Source of the DNA: Kitasatospora phosalacinea
GTDB taxonomy: Bacteria; Actinomycetota; Actinomycetes; Streptomycetales; Streptomycetaceae
Direction: 5' to 3'
DNA length: 42,125 nt
Assembly: GCF_000716545.1 (NCBI RefSeq)
Contig: NZ_JNWZ01000061.1
Span: 1-42,125 of the forward strand
Shown piece after piece: positions 16,437 through 24,600 of this stretch. Numbering within the stretch: the first letter of the stretch is position 1; each line of letters starts with the position of its first letter. A program made the translations under genes and the position numbers. The notes beneath the pieces were generated by a model. The model saw nothing but the letters and a program-made list of their open reading frames with translations. It had not been told where the DNA came from and did no database searches.

Positions 16437-18029
16437 GTGAGCCCCTCCTCCGCGCGCCGTCGCGCCCTCGGCACGGCCGCCCTCGCCGCCACCGCCGCCC
16501 TCCTCCTCACCGGCGTCACCACCGGCGCGGCCACCGCCGCGACCGGCCGGGACGCCGCCGTCGCCCGGGCCCGGGCCAACGTCGCCCAGCACGCCGACCT
16601 GTTCGGCTTCGGCCCCGGCCAGCAGCTCCTCCTCAAGGACGTGGTGATCGACCCGGACGGCACCCAGCACGTCCGCTTCGACCGCAGCTACGACGGACTG
16701 CCCGTGGTCGGCGGCGACCTGGTGGTCCACCAGGACGCGCGCGGCCGGCTCACCGACTCCTCCCGGGCCAAGGGGCACGACCCCGCGGTGCCCTCGACCC
16801 GCCCGGCCGTCCCGGCCCAGCGCAGCGCCGCCGAGGCGCTGGGGCAGGCGCCGGGCATATCCGGGGCCGCCTCCGCGCCCGAACTGGTGGTCTGGGCCGC
16901 AGACGGCACCGCCCGCCTCGCCTGGCGCACCACCGTCACCGGCACCGGCAAGCAGGGCCAGCCCACCGGGCGGGTGGTGGTCACCGACGCCACCACCGGC
17001 GCGGCCATCGACAGCTACGACGCCGAGCACTCCGCGACCGGCACCGGCCACTCCGAGTACACCGGTGACGTCACGCTCTCCACCACCCAGCAGGCGGGCG
17101 GCGGTTACGCGCTGATCGACCCCGTCCGCGGCCACACCACCAAGGACGCGCACAACCTCTCCGCCGGCAGCGTCAAGGCCACCTCCGGGACGCTCTACAC
17201 CGACGCCGACAACGTGTGGGGCGACGGCCGGAAGTTCTCCACCGACCGGGCCACCGCCGCCGTCGACGCGCACGCCAACACCGCCTGGACGTACGACTAC
17301 TACAAGAACACCTTCGGCCGCAGCGGCATCAAGAACGACGGCAAGGGCGCCACCGTCTTCGTCCACGTCGGCACCAACTGGGACAACGCCCAGTGGTCTG
17401 ACGCCTGCTTCTGCATGATGACCGGCGACGGCAACGGCACCGTCGACCCCGAGCAGGTCGACCTCGACACCATGGGCCACGAGATGACCCACGGCGTCAC
17501 CAGCGCCACCGCCAACCTCCGCTACAGCGGCGAGTCCGGCGGCCTGAACGAGTCCACCAGCGACATCTTCGGCACCATGGTCGAGTGGTACGCCAACAAC
17601 GCGGTCGACAAGGGCGACTACCTGTTCAGCGACCAGTCGACCCCGCCGTGGCTGCGCCGCTTCGACAAGCCCTCGCTGGACGGCGGCTCGGCGGACTGCT
17701 GGAGCAAGTCGGTCGGCCGGCTGGACGTCCACTACTCCTCCGGCGTCGGCAACCACTGGTTCTACCTGGCCAGCGAGGGCAGCGGCGCCAGGACCGTCAA
17801 CGGCGTCGCCTACAACTCGCCGACCTGCAACGGCTCGACCGTTACCGGCATCGGCAACCAGAAGGTCGCCGCGATCTGGTACCGGGCGCTGACCGTCTAC
17901 ATAACCTCCACCACCGACTACAAGGGCGCCCGCACCGCCTCGCTCAACGCCGCCCGCGACCTGTACGGCGCGGGCTCCGCCGAGTACGCGGCGGTGGGCG
18001 CCGCCTGGAGCGCGGTGTCCGTCTCCTGA
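16437..18029 (+). CDS. Secreted M4 (thermolysin-like) zinc metalloprotease
   Basis: 530-residue preproenzyme. The signal peptide (MSPSSARRRALGTAALAATA onward) ends near residue 35-38. A propeptide follows with FTP/PepSY-like features (DLFGFGPGQQLLLKDVV, HVRFDRSYDGLPVVGGDLVV). The mature M4 domain has HEMTH (H348, E349, H352), the third zinc ligand E372 in GGLNESTSDIFG, and the catalytic histidine H432 in DVHYSSGVGN. It degrades extracellular protein. Streptomyces griseus makes closely similar metalloendopeptidases under developmental control, recalled from the literature. GTG 16437 is chosen as directly preceding the signal. The end coincides with the normal M4 C-terminus, and no carbohydrate- or P-domain is added. 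Confidence 0.95.
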   Translation: MSPSSARRRALGTAALAATAALLLTGVTTGAATAATGRDAAVARARANVAQHADLFGFGPGQQLLLKDVVIDPDGTQHVRFDRSYDGLPVVGGDLVVHQDARGRLTDSSRAKGHDPAVPSTRPAVPAQRSAAEALGQAPGISGAASAPELVVWAADGTARLAWRTTVTGTGKQGQPTGRVVVTDATTGAAIDSYDAEHSATGTGHSEYTGDVTLSTTQQAGGGYALIDPVRGHTTKDAHNLSAGSVKATSGTLYTDADNVWGDGRKFSTDRATAAVDAHANTAWTYDYYKNTFGRSGIKNDGKGATVFVHVGTNWDNAQWSDACFCMMTGDGNGTVDPEQVDLDTMGHEMTHGVTSATANLRYSGESGGLNESTSDIFGTMVEWYANNAVDKGDYLFSDQSTPPWLRRFDKPSLDGGSADCWSKSVGRLDVHYSSGVGNHWFYLASEGSGARTVNGVAYNSPTCNGSTVTGIGNQKVAAIWYRALTVYITSTTDYKGARTASLNAARDLYGAGSAEYAAVGAAWSAVSVS

Positions 18030-18047
18030 CCCGCCGCTGCCGCCGCG

Positions 18048-19073
18048 TCAGGCCCGGTACGCCAGGGCCTGGCGCAGGTGGTGGTCGGCGACGTCGAGCA
18101 TCCACCGCCGGTCGGGGAAGTCGCCGGCGGCGATCCGCAGCGGGCCGCCGACCAGGTCCAGGTGCATGACGTACCGGTAGAAGGCCAGGCGGCGCGGGTC
18201 GAGGGCGGGGTCGCGCAGCGCCTCGTAGTGCGGGCCGAAGCGCATCCGCAGCCAGCAGTGCTCGATCTCGGCGTCGGCGTACAGCAGGCCCTCGACGTCG
18301 ATCAGGACGGGTTCGCCGGCCGGCCCGACCAGGACGTGGTCGGGGCCCAGTTCGCCGTGCACCACGCCGAGTCCGGCGCGCGGCTCGACCTCGGCGTGCA
18401 GGGCGTGCAGCTTCTCGGCCAGTTCCGGTTCGGCCGCGGCGGCGCGCGGGTCGTGGGCGACGGCGGTGGCGAGGTTCACCAGCGCGCGGTCCAGGTGCGC
18501 CCGTTCGCAGCTGTCGCCGGTCGGGGCGCCGCCGGCGTCGAGCCAGGCCACCCGGCCGAAGGCGGGCGCGCGGTGGGCGTGCATCCGGCGCAGCACCGCG
18601 TCCAGTTCGGCGAGGACGCGCCGTCCGGCGGCCGGGTCGCGCTCCAGCAGGGACTCCAGGGCGCCGCCGCGGACGTCCTCGACGACGGCGAGCTCGGCCG
18701 GGTGGAGGTTGCGGCCGCGGTCGGTGAACAGCAGGCGCGGGGCGCGGGCGCCGACGGCCTCCAGGCGGCGGGTGGCGCCTTCGAGCAGGTCGAGCCCGGA
18801 GGCGTGCGAGAACGGGTCGGCCGGGTCGTCGTGGCCGTCCGGGAGCAGGCCGCTCCAGTAGTCCTCGTCGGCGCTCCACAGGTAGACGACCGCGCTGCCG
18901 GCGTCGTCCAGGGTGACCCGGTAGACGCCCTTCTTCGTGCCGCCGCGCAGCCGGTCGACGGCGGTGATCCGGCGGTCGGTGCCGAAGACCTCCCGGACGA
19001 CGGGGGCCAGCGAGCGGGCGTCGGCGAACGTCCGGCCGGGGGAGCGGCCGTGGGCGGCGGCGTCGGTGGGCAT
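18048..19073 (-). CDS. Aminoglycoside-phosphotransferase-fold protein
   Basis: 341-residue protein kinase-like fold of the APH/choline kinase group. An N-lobe with 'RLRGGTKKGVYRVTLDDAGSAVVYLW' (G-loop and the strand that usually carries Lys) precedes the C-lobe catalytic loop VVHGELGPDHVLV and the metal-binding LIDVEG. The usual catalytic base Asp of HGD is Glu here (HGE), and VAIK/VLK-type Lys is not obvious. It may act on a small alcohol or sugar, or have lost strong kinase activity. It is convergent with the M4 protease gene (18-base gap). ATG 19073 is the first start of the frame. No SD is evident. Confidence 0.82.
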   Translation of the reverse strand: MPTDAAAHGRSPGRTFADARSLAPVVREVFGTDRRITAVDRLRGGTKKGVYRVTLDDAGSAVVYLWSADEDYWSGLLPDGHDDPADPFSHASGLDLLEGATRRLEAVGARAPRLLFTDRGRNLHPAELAVVEDVRGGALESLLERDPAAGRRVLAELDAVLRRMHAHRAPAFGRVAWLDAGGAPTGDSCERAHLDRALVNLATAVAHDPRAAAAEPELAEKLHALHAEVEPRAGLGVVHGELGPDHVLVGPAGEPVLIDVEGLLYADAEIEHCWLRMRFGPHYEALRDPALDPRRLAFYRYVMHLDLVGGPLRIAAGDFPDRRWMLDVADHHLRQALAYRA

Positions 19074-19144
19074 GCGGGCAGTTCAGCAGCGGCCCGGCTC
19101 CCGCGTCAACGCGGTCGCCGGGCCGGGCCGTCGCGGGGCGCGGG

Positions 19145-19729
19145 TCAGCCGGTGAACGCCTCGATCAGCGTCCAGGTGGCCAGCACGGCCATGCAGAGGC
19201 CGCCGACGCGCTGCACGGTGCGCAGCGGGACGCGCTTGGCGATGAAGCGGCCGACCAGCAGGGCCAGCGCGGAGACCGACATCAGGGCGGCGGCGGAGCC
19301 GATCGCGGTGGGCAGCCAGCCGTTGGTGGCGGCGAGGTTGGCGGTGGTGATCTGGGTCAGGTCGCCCCACTCGCCGATGAACACCGTCATGAACGCGGTG
19401 CCCCACACCGGCCAGAAGCCGGTGACCGTCCGGGCGCCGCCCTCCGCGTCGTCGTCGTCACCGCCCGAGCGCAGCAGCACGAACGCGCCGAAGCCGAACA
19501 GCGCGGCGGAGACCAGTTTGACGGCCAGGCCGGGCAGCAGGCCCAGCAGGCTGCCCGCGCCGACCGCGATGGCGACGTGCACCACGAACGCCGCCGAGGT
19601 GCCGAACCACACGTACAGCGGGCGCATGCGGGTGCCCATGGCCAGCGAGGCGAACATCGTCTTGTCGGGGAGTTCGGCGAGGAAGATCAGCCCGAAGGCG
19701 GTGAGCATCGCCAGGGGGTCGAAGGACAT
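19145..19729 (-). CDS. GDT1/TMEM165-family cation (Mn2+) exporter
   Basis: 194-residue six-helix membrane protein. The two family signatures of the UPF0016/GDT1 group are present in the two halves: AELPDKTMF at about residues 18-26 and GEWGDLTQI at about 125-133. The acidic and Thr/Ser residues form the cation site. An acidic DDDDAE loop lies between the halves. The family exports Mn2+ (and Ca2+) in exchange for protons. The long leader contains a manganese-type riboswitch, which strongly supports Mn2+ as substrate. ATG 19729 starts the first helix. The SD is weak (GAAAG), so translation may depend on the leader structure. Confidence 0.9.
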   Translation of the reverse strand: MSFDPLAMLTAFGLIFLAELPDKTMFASLAMGTRMRPLYVWFGTSAAFVVHVAIAVGAGSLLGLLPGLAVKLVSAALFGFGAFVLLRSGGDDDDAEGGARTVTGFWPVWGTAFMTVFIGEWGDLTQITTANLAATNGWLPTAIGSAAALMSVSALALLVGRFIAKRVPLRTVQRVGGLCMAVLATWTLIEAFTG

Positions 19730-19808
19730 CGGAGCGCTTTCTGCAGGGGCCGGGCCGCGGACTCGAACGGCACCGGGCGGGCGACGGGCGAACCTCTCGG
19801 CCCGGCAC

Positions 19809-19867
19809 GACGAGACCTCCCGCGCGGTGGGCGCGGCAGGGTCATGCACGGGGCCGAAGGTCTCGTC
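19809..19867 (-). promoter_or_regulatory. Switching hairpin (expression platform) of the Mn riboswitch
   Basis: On the minus strand GACGAGACCT (19867-19858) can pair perfectly with AGGTCTCGTC (19818-19809). The first arm overlaps the 3' half of the aptamer closing stem (CCTTCG at 19860-19855) and its conserved GAGACC element. Folding of the aptamer and of this hairpin should therefore exclude each other. That fits metal binding turning the gene on, by preventing a terminator-like hairpin. No T-tract follows, so Rho- or hairpin-only termination would be needed. Confidence 0.65.
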
Positions 19868-19959
19868 CGTCGCGGCAGATGGCCTGCGCGACCCACGGGC
19901 CGGGACGGGCGAGCCGTCCAGTGTGTCGACCGGTGGTGTTTCGGGACTACTCCCCTTCG
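19855..19959 (-). promoter_or_regulatory. yybP-ykoY manganese riboswitch aptamer
   Basis: Minus-strand RNA. The 5' part reads CGAAGGGGAGTAG and the 3' part GACGAGACCTTCG. The first and last six bases (CGAAGG/CCTTCG) form the closing stem. GGGGAGTAG and GAGACC are the conserved internal sequences of the yybP-ykoY class, which binds Mn2+. It lies in the leader of a GDT1-type exporter, the usual partner of this class. The call is from motif recognition, not a covariance model. Confidence 0.85.
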
Positions 19960-19967
19960 CTACGGCG

Positions 19968-19997
19968 AGTCTAGGGGATCGGCAAAGCCGAGGTAAA
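19968..19997 (-). promoter_or_regulatory. Candidate promoter of the riboswitch-exporter transcript
   Basis: Minus strand TTTACC (19997-19992), 18-base spacer, TAGACT (19973-19968), which fits TAnnnT. The predicted start is near 19960-19962, just at the first base of the aptamer, which makes the placement attractive. Confidence 0.55.
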
Positions 19998-20068
19998 GCC
20001 GCCCCCGCCCCGGTGTGGGCCGCCCCGCCCCGGGCACGCGCGGGGCCGGAACGGAAGGGAGCGAGCAG

Positions 20069-20374
20069 ATGGACGAGACACCGCAGGGCGGCGCGGGCGG
20101 CGTGCCCGCCGGGCCCGACTACGCGGGCGACGACTACCGCGCGGAGGGCCGCCCGCCGACCGTCCGCCACGACCGGCGCGGCGAGGGCTGGAGCTTCGAG
20201 CGCGACGCCGAACGCGCGGCCGGGGACGACCGGGACGCGGGGGAGGAGCGCGAGGTGGAGGAGGACGGCCCCGGCGAGGACCGGCCCGACCGCGAGGAGG
20301 GGGACGCCACCACCGCCGAACCGGGCCGGGCCCGCCGGCTCCACCCGGACGAGGAGGGGCGGCCCGAGGACTGA
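20069..20374 (+). CDS. Small acidic hydrophilic protein of unknown function
   Basis: 101 residues with no hydrophobic segment, rich in Asp, Glu, Gly and Arg (runs such as GEEREVEEDGPGEDRPDREE). It is probably intrinsically disordered. Codon use is like the neighbours (high GC at third positions), and GGAAGGGAGCGAGC precedes the ATG at 20069. I do not recognise a family. It is divergent from the riboswitch-controlled exporter, so its promoter probably overlaps the 19990-20060 region. It could be a stress-induced small protein, but nothing shows this. A spurious frame cannot be fully excluded. Confidence 0.55.
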   Translation: MDETPQGGAGGVPAGPDYAGDDYRAEGRPPTVRHDRRGEGWSFERDAERAAGDDRDAGEEREVEEDGPGEDRPDREEGDATTAEPGRARRLHPDEEGRPED

Positions 20375-20538
20375 CACCCGGGCCGGTGGCCCGTTCTCGC
20401 CCGTGCGGGCGGACCGGAACGGCCGACGGCGGCACGGACGCGCCTGGTGGCGGGCGGTGCGGCGGCCCGCCCGGCGGGCCCGGATCCGGACAGAATGCCG
20501 CCCGACGGCTCGGCGTCCTTCTCCTGGACACGGAAAGC

Positions 20539-20580
20539 GAGTTAGCGTGACGGTGAGTTAGTTGCCCGAGGCACTCAATT
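20539..20580. promoter_or_regulatory. Possible operator upstream of the P450 gene
   Basis: Two GAGTTAG direct repeats 16 bp apart (20539-20545 and 20555-20561) run into AGTTGCCCGAGGCACTCAATT, an imperfect TTGCC/GGCA dyad of the kind bound by MarR-type regulators. The patch is AT-richer than its surroundings and about 70 bases before the P450 start. No regulator gene is adjacent. The stretch 20375-20538 shows nothing I recognise. Confidence 0.35.
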
Positions 20581-20650
20581 GCCGGGCCCGCCCCGCCGCG
20601 CCCCGACCCCGGGCCCGCGCGCCGACCGGGCCCCGGGAAGGGAACCCAGC

Positions 20651-21838
20651 ATGGCCACTGCCACCACCACCCACCCCGCCCCGCGCGGCACCTGCCCGTT
20701 CGCCCCGCCGCCCGCCTACCGGCAGGCCGGGCCGGACGAGCCCGTCAGCAAGGTCGCCCTCTGGGACGGCACCCCCTGCTGGCTGGTCACCCGCCACCAG
20801 GAAGCCCGCGAGGTCCTCGCCGACCCCCGCTTCAGCGCCGACGCCACCCGCCCCGGCTTCCCCTTCCTCAGCGCCGCCGCCCGCCACCTCGGCGGCGGCA
20901 AGACCTCCTTCATCCGGATGGACGACCCCGAGCACGGCCGGCTGCGCCGGATGCTCACCGGCGACTTCACCATCCGCAAGACCGCCGCCCTGCGCCCCGC
21001 CGTCCAGCAGGTCGCCGACGAGCTGTTCGAGAAGATGACCACCGGCCGCACCGGTGCCGACCTGGTCGCCGACTTCGCCCTCCCGCTGCCCTCCCTGGTG
21101 ATCTGCCTGCTGCTCGGCGTCCCCTACCAGGACCACGAGTTCTTCCAGCGCTGCAGCCGCACCCTGCTGCGCCGCGACAGCCCGATCGAGGAGGTGGTCG
21201 CCGCGCAGGACGAACTCACCGCCTACCTCGACGCGCTCACCGACCACAAGCGCACCCACCCCGACGACGGCATCCTCAGCCGCCTGGTCGCCCGCGGCGA
21301 ACTCGCCACCGAGGACATCGGCGCCATGGGCCGCCTGCTGCTCATCGCCGGCCACGAGACCACCGCCAACATGACCGCGCTCTCCGTCCTCGCCCTGCTC
21401 CGCCACCCCGACCAGCTCGCCCACCTGCGCGCCCACCCCGAGGCCACGCCCGCCGCCGTCGAGGAACTGCTGCGCTGGCTCAGCATCGTGCAGAGCGGCG
21501 TCACCCGGGTCGCGACCGAGGACGCCGAGATCGGCGGCGTGCTCATCCGGGCCGGCGAGGGCGTGATCTGCCAGATCAACGCCGCCAACCGCGACGAACA
21601 GCGCTACCCCGACGGCGACGCGCTCGACCTCACCCGCGACACCCGCCGCCACCTCGCCTTCGGCTTCGGCGTCCACCAGTGCCTCGGCCAGCCGCTGGCC
21701 CGGCTGGAACTGGAGATCGCCCTCGACACCCTGCTGCGCCGACTGCCCGGACTGCGCCTGGCCGTGCCGTTCGAGGAGATCCGCTTCCGCCACGAGATGA
21801 CCGTCTACGGCATCGAGTCGCTGCCCGTCGCCTGGTGA
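20651..21838 (+). CDS. Cytochrome P450 (bacterial class I)
   Basis: 395-residue soluble P450, expected to insert one oxygen atom from O2 into a small substrate using electrons from a ferredoxin. Signatures: I-helix LLIAGHETTANM with the acid-alcohol pair E236-T237, K-helix EELLRWL (ExxR), and the heme loop FGFGVHQCLG with thiolate C344. The usual 'RMDDPEHGRLRRML' C-helix segment with heme-propionate Arg and His is also present. The sequence is like the CYP105 group of Streptomyces (xenobiotic or secondary-metabolite oxidation), judged by eye. ATG 20651 follows GGGAAGGGAAC. The ferredoxin gene starts 26 bases downstream and is clearly its partner. Confidence 0.95.
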   Translation: MATATTTHPAPRGTCPFAPPPAYRQAGPDEPVSKVALWDGTPCWLVTRHQEAREVLADPRFSADATRPGFPFLSAAARHLGGGKTSFIRMDDPEHGRLRRMLTGDFTIRKTAALRPAVQQVADELFEKMTTGRTGADLVADFALPLPSLVICLLLGVPYQDHEFFQRCSRTLLRRDSPIEEVVAAQDELTAYLDALTDHKRTHPDDGILSRLVARGELATEDIGAMGRLLLIAGHETTANMTALSVLALLRHPDQLAHLRAHPEATPAAVEELLRWLSIVQSGVTRVATEDAEIGGVLIRAGEGVICQINAANRDEQRYPDGDALDLTRDTRRHLAFGFGVHQCLGQPLARLELEIALDTLLRRLPGLRLAVPFEEIRFRHEMTVYGIESLPVAW

Positions 21839-21864
21839 CCGCCCGCCCCACGAAAGGAACGACC

Positions 21865-22071
21865 GTGATCGTCCACGTCGACGCGGACCGGTGCTGCGGC
21901 GCCGGGCAGTGCGTCCTCGCCGCCCCCGAGGTGTTCGACCAGCGCGACGAGGACGGCACCGTCGTCCTGCTCGACGCCAGCCCGCCCGCCGCCCTCGTCC
22001 GGGAGGTCGCCGACGCCGTCGCCGCCTGCCCGGGAGGGGCCATCCGGTTGGAGGAAGGGACACCCCGGTAG
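21865..22071 (+). CDS. [3Fe-4S] ferredoxin, P450 redox partner
   Basis: 68-residue ferredoxin of the type paired with Streptomyces P450s. The cluster ligands are C10, C16 and C55 (DRCCGAGQC ... AACPGGAI). The position held by the fourth cysteine in [4Fe-4S] proteins is Gly or Ala, so a [3Fe-4S] cluster is expected. An extra C11 lies beside C10. It delivers electrons from a ferredoxin reductase, not present here, to the upstream P450. GTG 21865 is preceded by AAAGGAAC. The last eight codons and the stop lie in a 36-bp tandem duplication, so the sequence just after the gene repeats its own tail. Confidence 0.93.
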   Translation: MIVHVDADRCCGAGQCVLAAPEVFDQRDEDGTVVLLDASPPAALVREVADAVAACPGGAIRLEEGTPR

Positions 22072-22115
22072 GCTGCGGGCCGGTTGGAGGAAGGGGCACC
22101 CCGGTAGGCTGCGGG
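22044..22115 (+). repeat. 36-bp tandem duplication across the ferredoxin stop codon
   Basis: Units 22044-22079 and 22080-22115 differ at a single base. Each carries GGAGGAAGGG and the final codons plus TAG of the ferredoxin. The second copy keeps the same frame (RLEEGAPR then stop). It places an extra Shine-Dalgarno-like GGAGGAAGGG upstream of the next gene. Confidence 0.9.
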
Positions 22116-22138
22116 CGAACCACCGGGAGGAGCGGCAC

Positions 22139-22747
22139 GTGCAGGTCACCGGGTTCGTCCCGCGCGAGACGGCCGACCTGCGCGGCCGGGCCGGCGGGCC
22201 GCTGACCCTTCGCTACGGGCCGCGCGCGGTCGTCGTCGTCGGCGGACTGCCCGGCAGCGGCAAGTCCACCCTGCTGCGCCGCTGGGACGCCCCCGCCACG
22301 CTGATCGACCCCCGCACCACCCGGCTCGCCTGCCAGGCCAGGATGCCCGCCGCCCTCCCGTACCCTGCCTACCGTCCCGCCGTGCGCCTGCTGCACCTGC
22401 TGCGCACCCGCGCCGCGTTCCGCCGGCCCGGGCCGCTGCTGGTGCACGACTGCGGCAGCCGCTGGTGGATGCGCCGGGCGCTCGCCCACTGGGCCCGGCG
22501 GAGCGGACGCGAACTGCACGTGGTGCTGCTCGCCGTCCGCCCCGCCGAAGCCCTCGCCGGGCAGCGCGCCCGGGCCCGCACCGCCGCACCGCGCACCTTC
22601 CGGCTGCACGTGCGGCGGACCGCCCGGCTGCTGGCCGGGATCGAGCGGCGCGGACGGGCGGCGTTCCCCGGCGCCCGGTCGGTGCTGCTCGCCGACGCCG
22701 TCTCGCGCGGACGGCTGGCCGGCGTCCGGTTCGACGCCCCGCGGTGA
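22139..22747 (+). CDS. P-loop ATPase/kinase-like protein
   Basis: 202-residue protein with a Walker A VVVGGLPGSGKSTLLRRW (residues about 31-48). Later motifs include a 'LLVHDCGSRWWMRRAL' strand with an Asp that could act as Walker B, and an Arg-rich LID-like segment AGQRARARTAAPRTF. The layout matches small AAA/zeta-toxin-like or nucleotide-kinase-like proteins of actinobacteria, substrate unknown. GTG 22139 is preceded by GGGAGGAG. It follows the ferredoxin gene by 67 bases that are half occupied by the tandem repeat, so it may share the P450 transcript. No link to P450 chemistry is evident. Confidence 0.8.
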   Translation: MQVTGFVPRETADLRGRAGGPLTLRYGPRAVVVVGGLPGSGKSTLLRRWDAPATLIDPRTTRLACQARMPAALPYPAYRPAVRLLHLLRTRAAFRRPGPLLVHDCGSRWWMRRALAHWARRSGRELHVVLLAVRPAEALAGQRARARTAAPRTFRLHVRRTARLLAGIERRGRAAFPGARSVLLADAVSRGRLAGVRFDAPR

Positions 22748-22753
22748 CGGGGG

Positions 22754-23386
22754 TCAGTGGCCGCGGGTGATCCACTCCTCCAGGTGCGGGGCCTCCGCGC
22801 CGATGGTGGTCGAATCGCCGTGCCCGGTGCGCACCACCGTCTCCGGCGGCAGCGTCAGCAGGCGCTCGCGGATCGAGGCGACGATGGTCGGGAAGTCCGA
22901 GAACGACCGCCCGGTGGCGCCCGGACCGCCCGCGAACAGGGTGTCCCCGGTGAAGACGGTGCCCAGCTCCGGGGCGTACAGGCTGACCGCGCCCGGGCTG
23001 TGGCCCGGCGTGTGCAGCACCGTCAGCACCGTGCCCGCCACGGACAGCCGCTGGCCGTCGGAGAGCGGGGCGTCCGGCTCGCGGTCCGGATGGGTCTGCC
23101 GCCACAGCACCTGGTCCGAGGGGTGCAGCAGCACCGGCGCGCCGTCGTTCAGCGCCGCCAGCGCGGGCGCCGCGTCCACGTGGTCGTTGTGGGCGTGGGT
23201 GGAGACCACCGCCAGCAGCCGACGCCCGCCCAGCGCCGCGTGGATCGCCGCCGCGTCGTGCGCCGCGTCGATCACGACCGCCTCGGAGTCGTCGCCGACG
23301 ATCCACACGTTGTTGTCGACCTGCCAGGTGCCGCCGTCCAGGCTGAACTCGCCCGAGGTGACCAGCTGTTCGATCCGGGCCGCCAT
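22754..23386 (-). CDS. MBL-fold hydrolase paired with mycothiol dehydrogenase
   Basis: 210-residue metallo-beta-lactamase-fold hydrolase. Zinc site: STHAHNDHVD (HxHxDH), HTPGHSPG, GDTLF and a late RTGHGDST. The gene overlaps the stop of the S-(hydroxymethyl)mycothiol dehydrogenase gene by one base (TGATG), which gives translational coupling. A homologous pair lies side by side in Mycobacterium (adhE2-Rv2260). The likely job is hydrolysis of the S-formylmycothiol made by the dehydrogenase, releasing formate and mycothiol. This is inference from context and glyoxalase-II-like fold. ATG 23386 is fixed by the overlap. Confidence 0.88.
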   Translation of the reverse strand: MAARIEQLVTSGEFSLDGGTWQVDNNVWIVGDDSEAVVIDAAHDAAAIHAALGGRRLLAVVSTHAHNDHVDAAPALAALNDGAPVLLHPSDQVLWRQTHPDREPDAPLSDGQRLSVAGTVLTVLHTPGHSPGAVSLYAPELGTVFTGDTLFAGGPGATGRSFSDFPTIVASIRERLLTLPPETVVRTGHGDSTTIGAEAPHLEEWITRGH

Positions 23387-24471
23387 CAGAACACCACCAC
23401 CGAGCGCAGCACCTCGCCGCGCTGCATCCGGGCGAACGCCTCCTCCACGCCGTCCAGCGGGACCGTCTCGCTGACGAACGCGTCCAGGTCCAGCCGGCCC
23501 TGCAGGTACAGGTCGATCAGCATCGGGAAGTCCCGCTCCGGCAGGCAGTCCCCGTACCAGGACGACTTCAGCGCGCCGCCGCGCCCGAACACGTCCAGCA
23601 GCGGCAGCTCCAGCTTCATCTCCGGCGTCGGCACGCCGACCAGCACCACCGTGCCCGCCAGGTCGCGGGCGTAGAACGCCTGCCGGTACGTCTCCGGGCG
23701 GCCCACCGCCTCGATCACCACGTCCGCGCCGTTGCCGCCGGTCAGCCCGCGGATCGCCTCCACCGCGTCCACCTCGCGGGAGTTGACGGTGTGGGTGGCG
23801 CCCAGGCGCTGCGCGGTGGCGAGTTTGCGGTCGTCCACGTCCACCGCGATGATCGTGCCCGCGCCGGCCAGCCGGGAGCCCACCACCGCCGCGTTGCCCA
23901 CACCGCCGCAGCCGATCACCGCGACGCTGTCGCCCCGGCCCACCTGGCCGGTGTTGATCGCCGCGCCCAGACCCGCCATCACCCCGCAGCCCAGCAGGCC
24001 GGCCGCCGCCGGGGACGCCGCCGGGTCGACCTTGGTGCACTGGCCGGCCGCGACCAGCGTCTTCTCCGCGAAGGCGCCGATGCCCAGCGCCGGGGACAGC
24101 TCGGTGCCGTCCTCCAGCGTCATCTTCTGCTTCGCGTTGTGGGTGGCGAAGCAGTACCACGGCCGACCGCGCTTGCAGGCCCGACAACGTCCGCACACCG
24201 CGCGCCAGTTGAGGATCACGTAGTCGCCGGGGGAGAGGTCCTCGACGCCCTCGCCGACCGACTCCACCACGCCCGCCGCCTCGTGCCCCAGCAGGAACGG
24301 GAACTCGTCGTTGATCCCGCCCTCCCGGTAGTGCAGGTCCGTGTGGCACACCCCGCACGCCTGCACCCGCACCACGGCCTCACCCGGCCCCGGATCCGGC
24401 ACCACGACGGGCACCACCTCCACCGGCGCCCCCTTCGCACGCGCGATCACACCCCGGACAACCTGAGCCAT
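23386..24471 (-). CDS. mscR: S-(hydroxymethyl)mycothiol dehydrogenase
   Basis: 361-residue zinc-dependent medium-chain dehydrogenase that oxidises the spontaneous adduct of formaldehyde and mycothiol with NAD+, the actinobacterial formaldehyde detoxification step. It also reduces S-nitrosomycothiol in the family. Visible: catalytic zinc CGVCHTD and LGHEAAG, the structural zinc lobe with four cysteines in [17 protein letters not shown], and the NAD Rossmann motif [12 protein letters not shown]. The start [14 protein letters not shown] and end VLRSVVVF are diagnostic of this subfamily. The partner MBL-fold gene follows with a one-base overlap. The 129-base gap upstream (24472-24600) holds its promoter, which I cannot place. 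Confidence 0.95.
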   Translation of the reverse strand: MAQVVRGVIARAKGAPVEVVPVVVPDPGPGEAVVRVQACGVCHTDLHYREGGINDEFPFLLGHEAAGVVESVGEGVEDLSPGDYVILNWRAVCGRCRACKRGRPWYCFATHNAKQKMTLEDGTELSPALGIGAFAEKTLVAAGQCTKVDPAASPAAAGLLGCGVMAGLGAAINTGQVGRGDSVAVIGCGGVGNAAVVGSRLAGAGTIIAVDVDDRKLATAQRLGATHTVNSREVDAVEAIRGLTGGNGADVVIEAVGRPETYRQAFYARDLAGTVVLVGVPTPEMKLELPLLDVFGRGGALKSSWYGDCLPERDFPMLIDLYLQGRLDLDAFVSETVPLDGVEEAFARMQRGEVLRSVVVF

Positions 24472-24600
24472 CTTCGGTACCCGTCCTCACTCGATCAACG
24501 GCGACACCCGGCACTGGGCGCCGCCCAGCAGCGAACTTACGCGCTTTCAGGGAGGAAGTCGCCCGGTCGGGCCTGCGGGGCGGGTGGTGCCTTCGGGGGG

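Noticed and set aside
20651..22747. P450-ferredoxin-P-loop genes as a biosynthetic cluster
   Set aside because: No core biosynthetic enzyme, regulator or transporter of a natural-product pathway is next to them. The P450-ferredoxin pair is common as a stand-alone unit.
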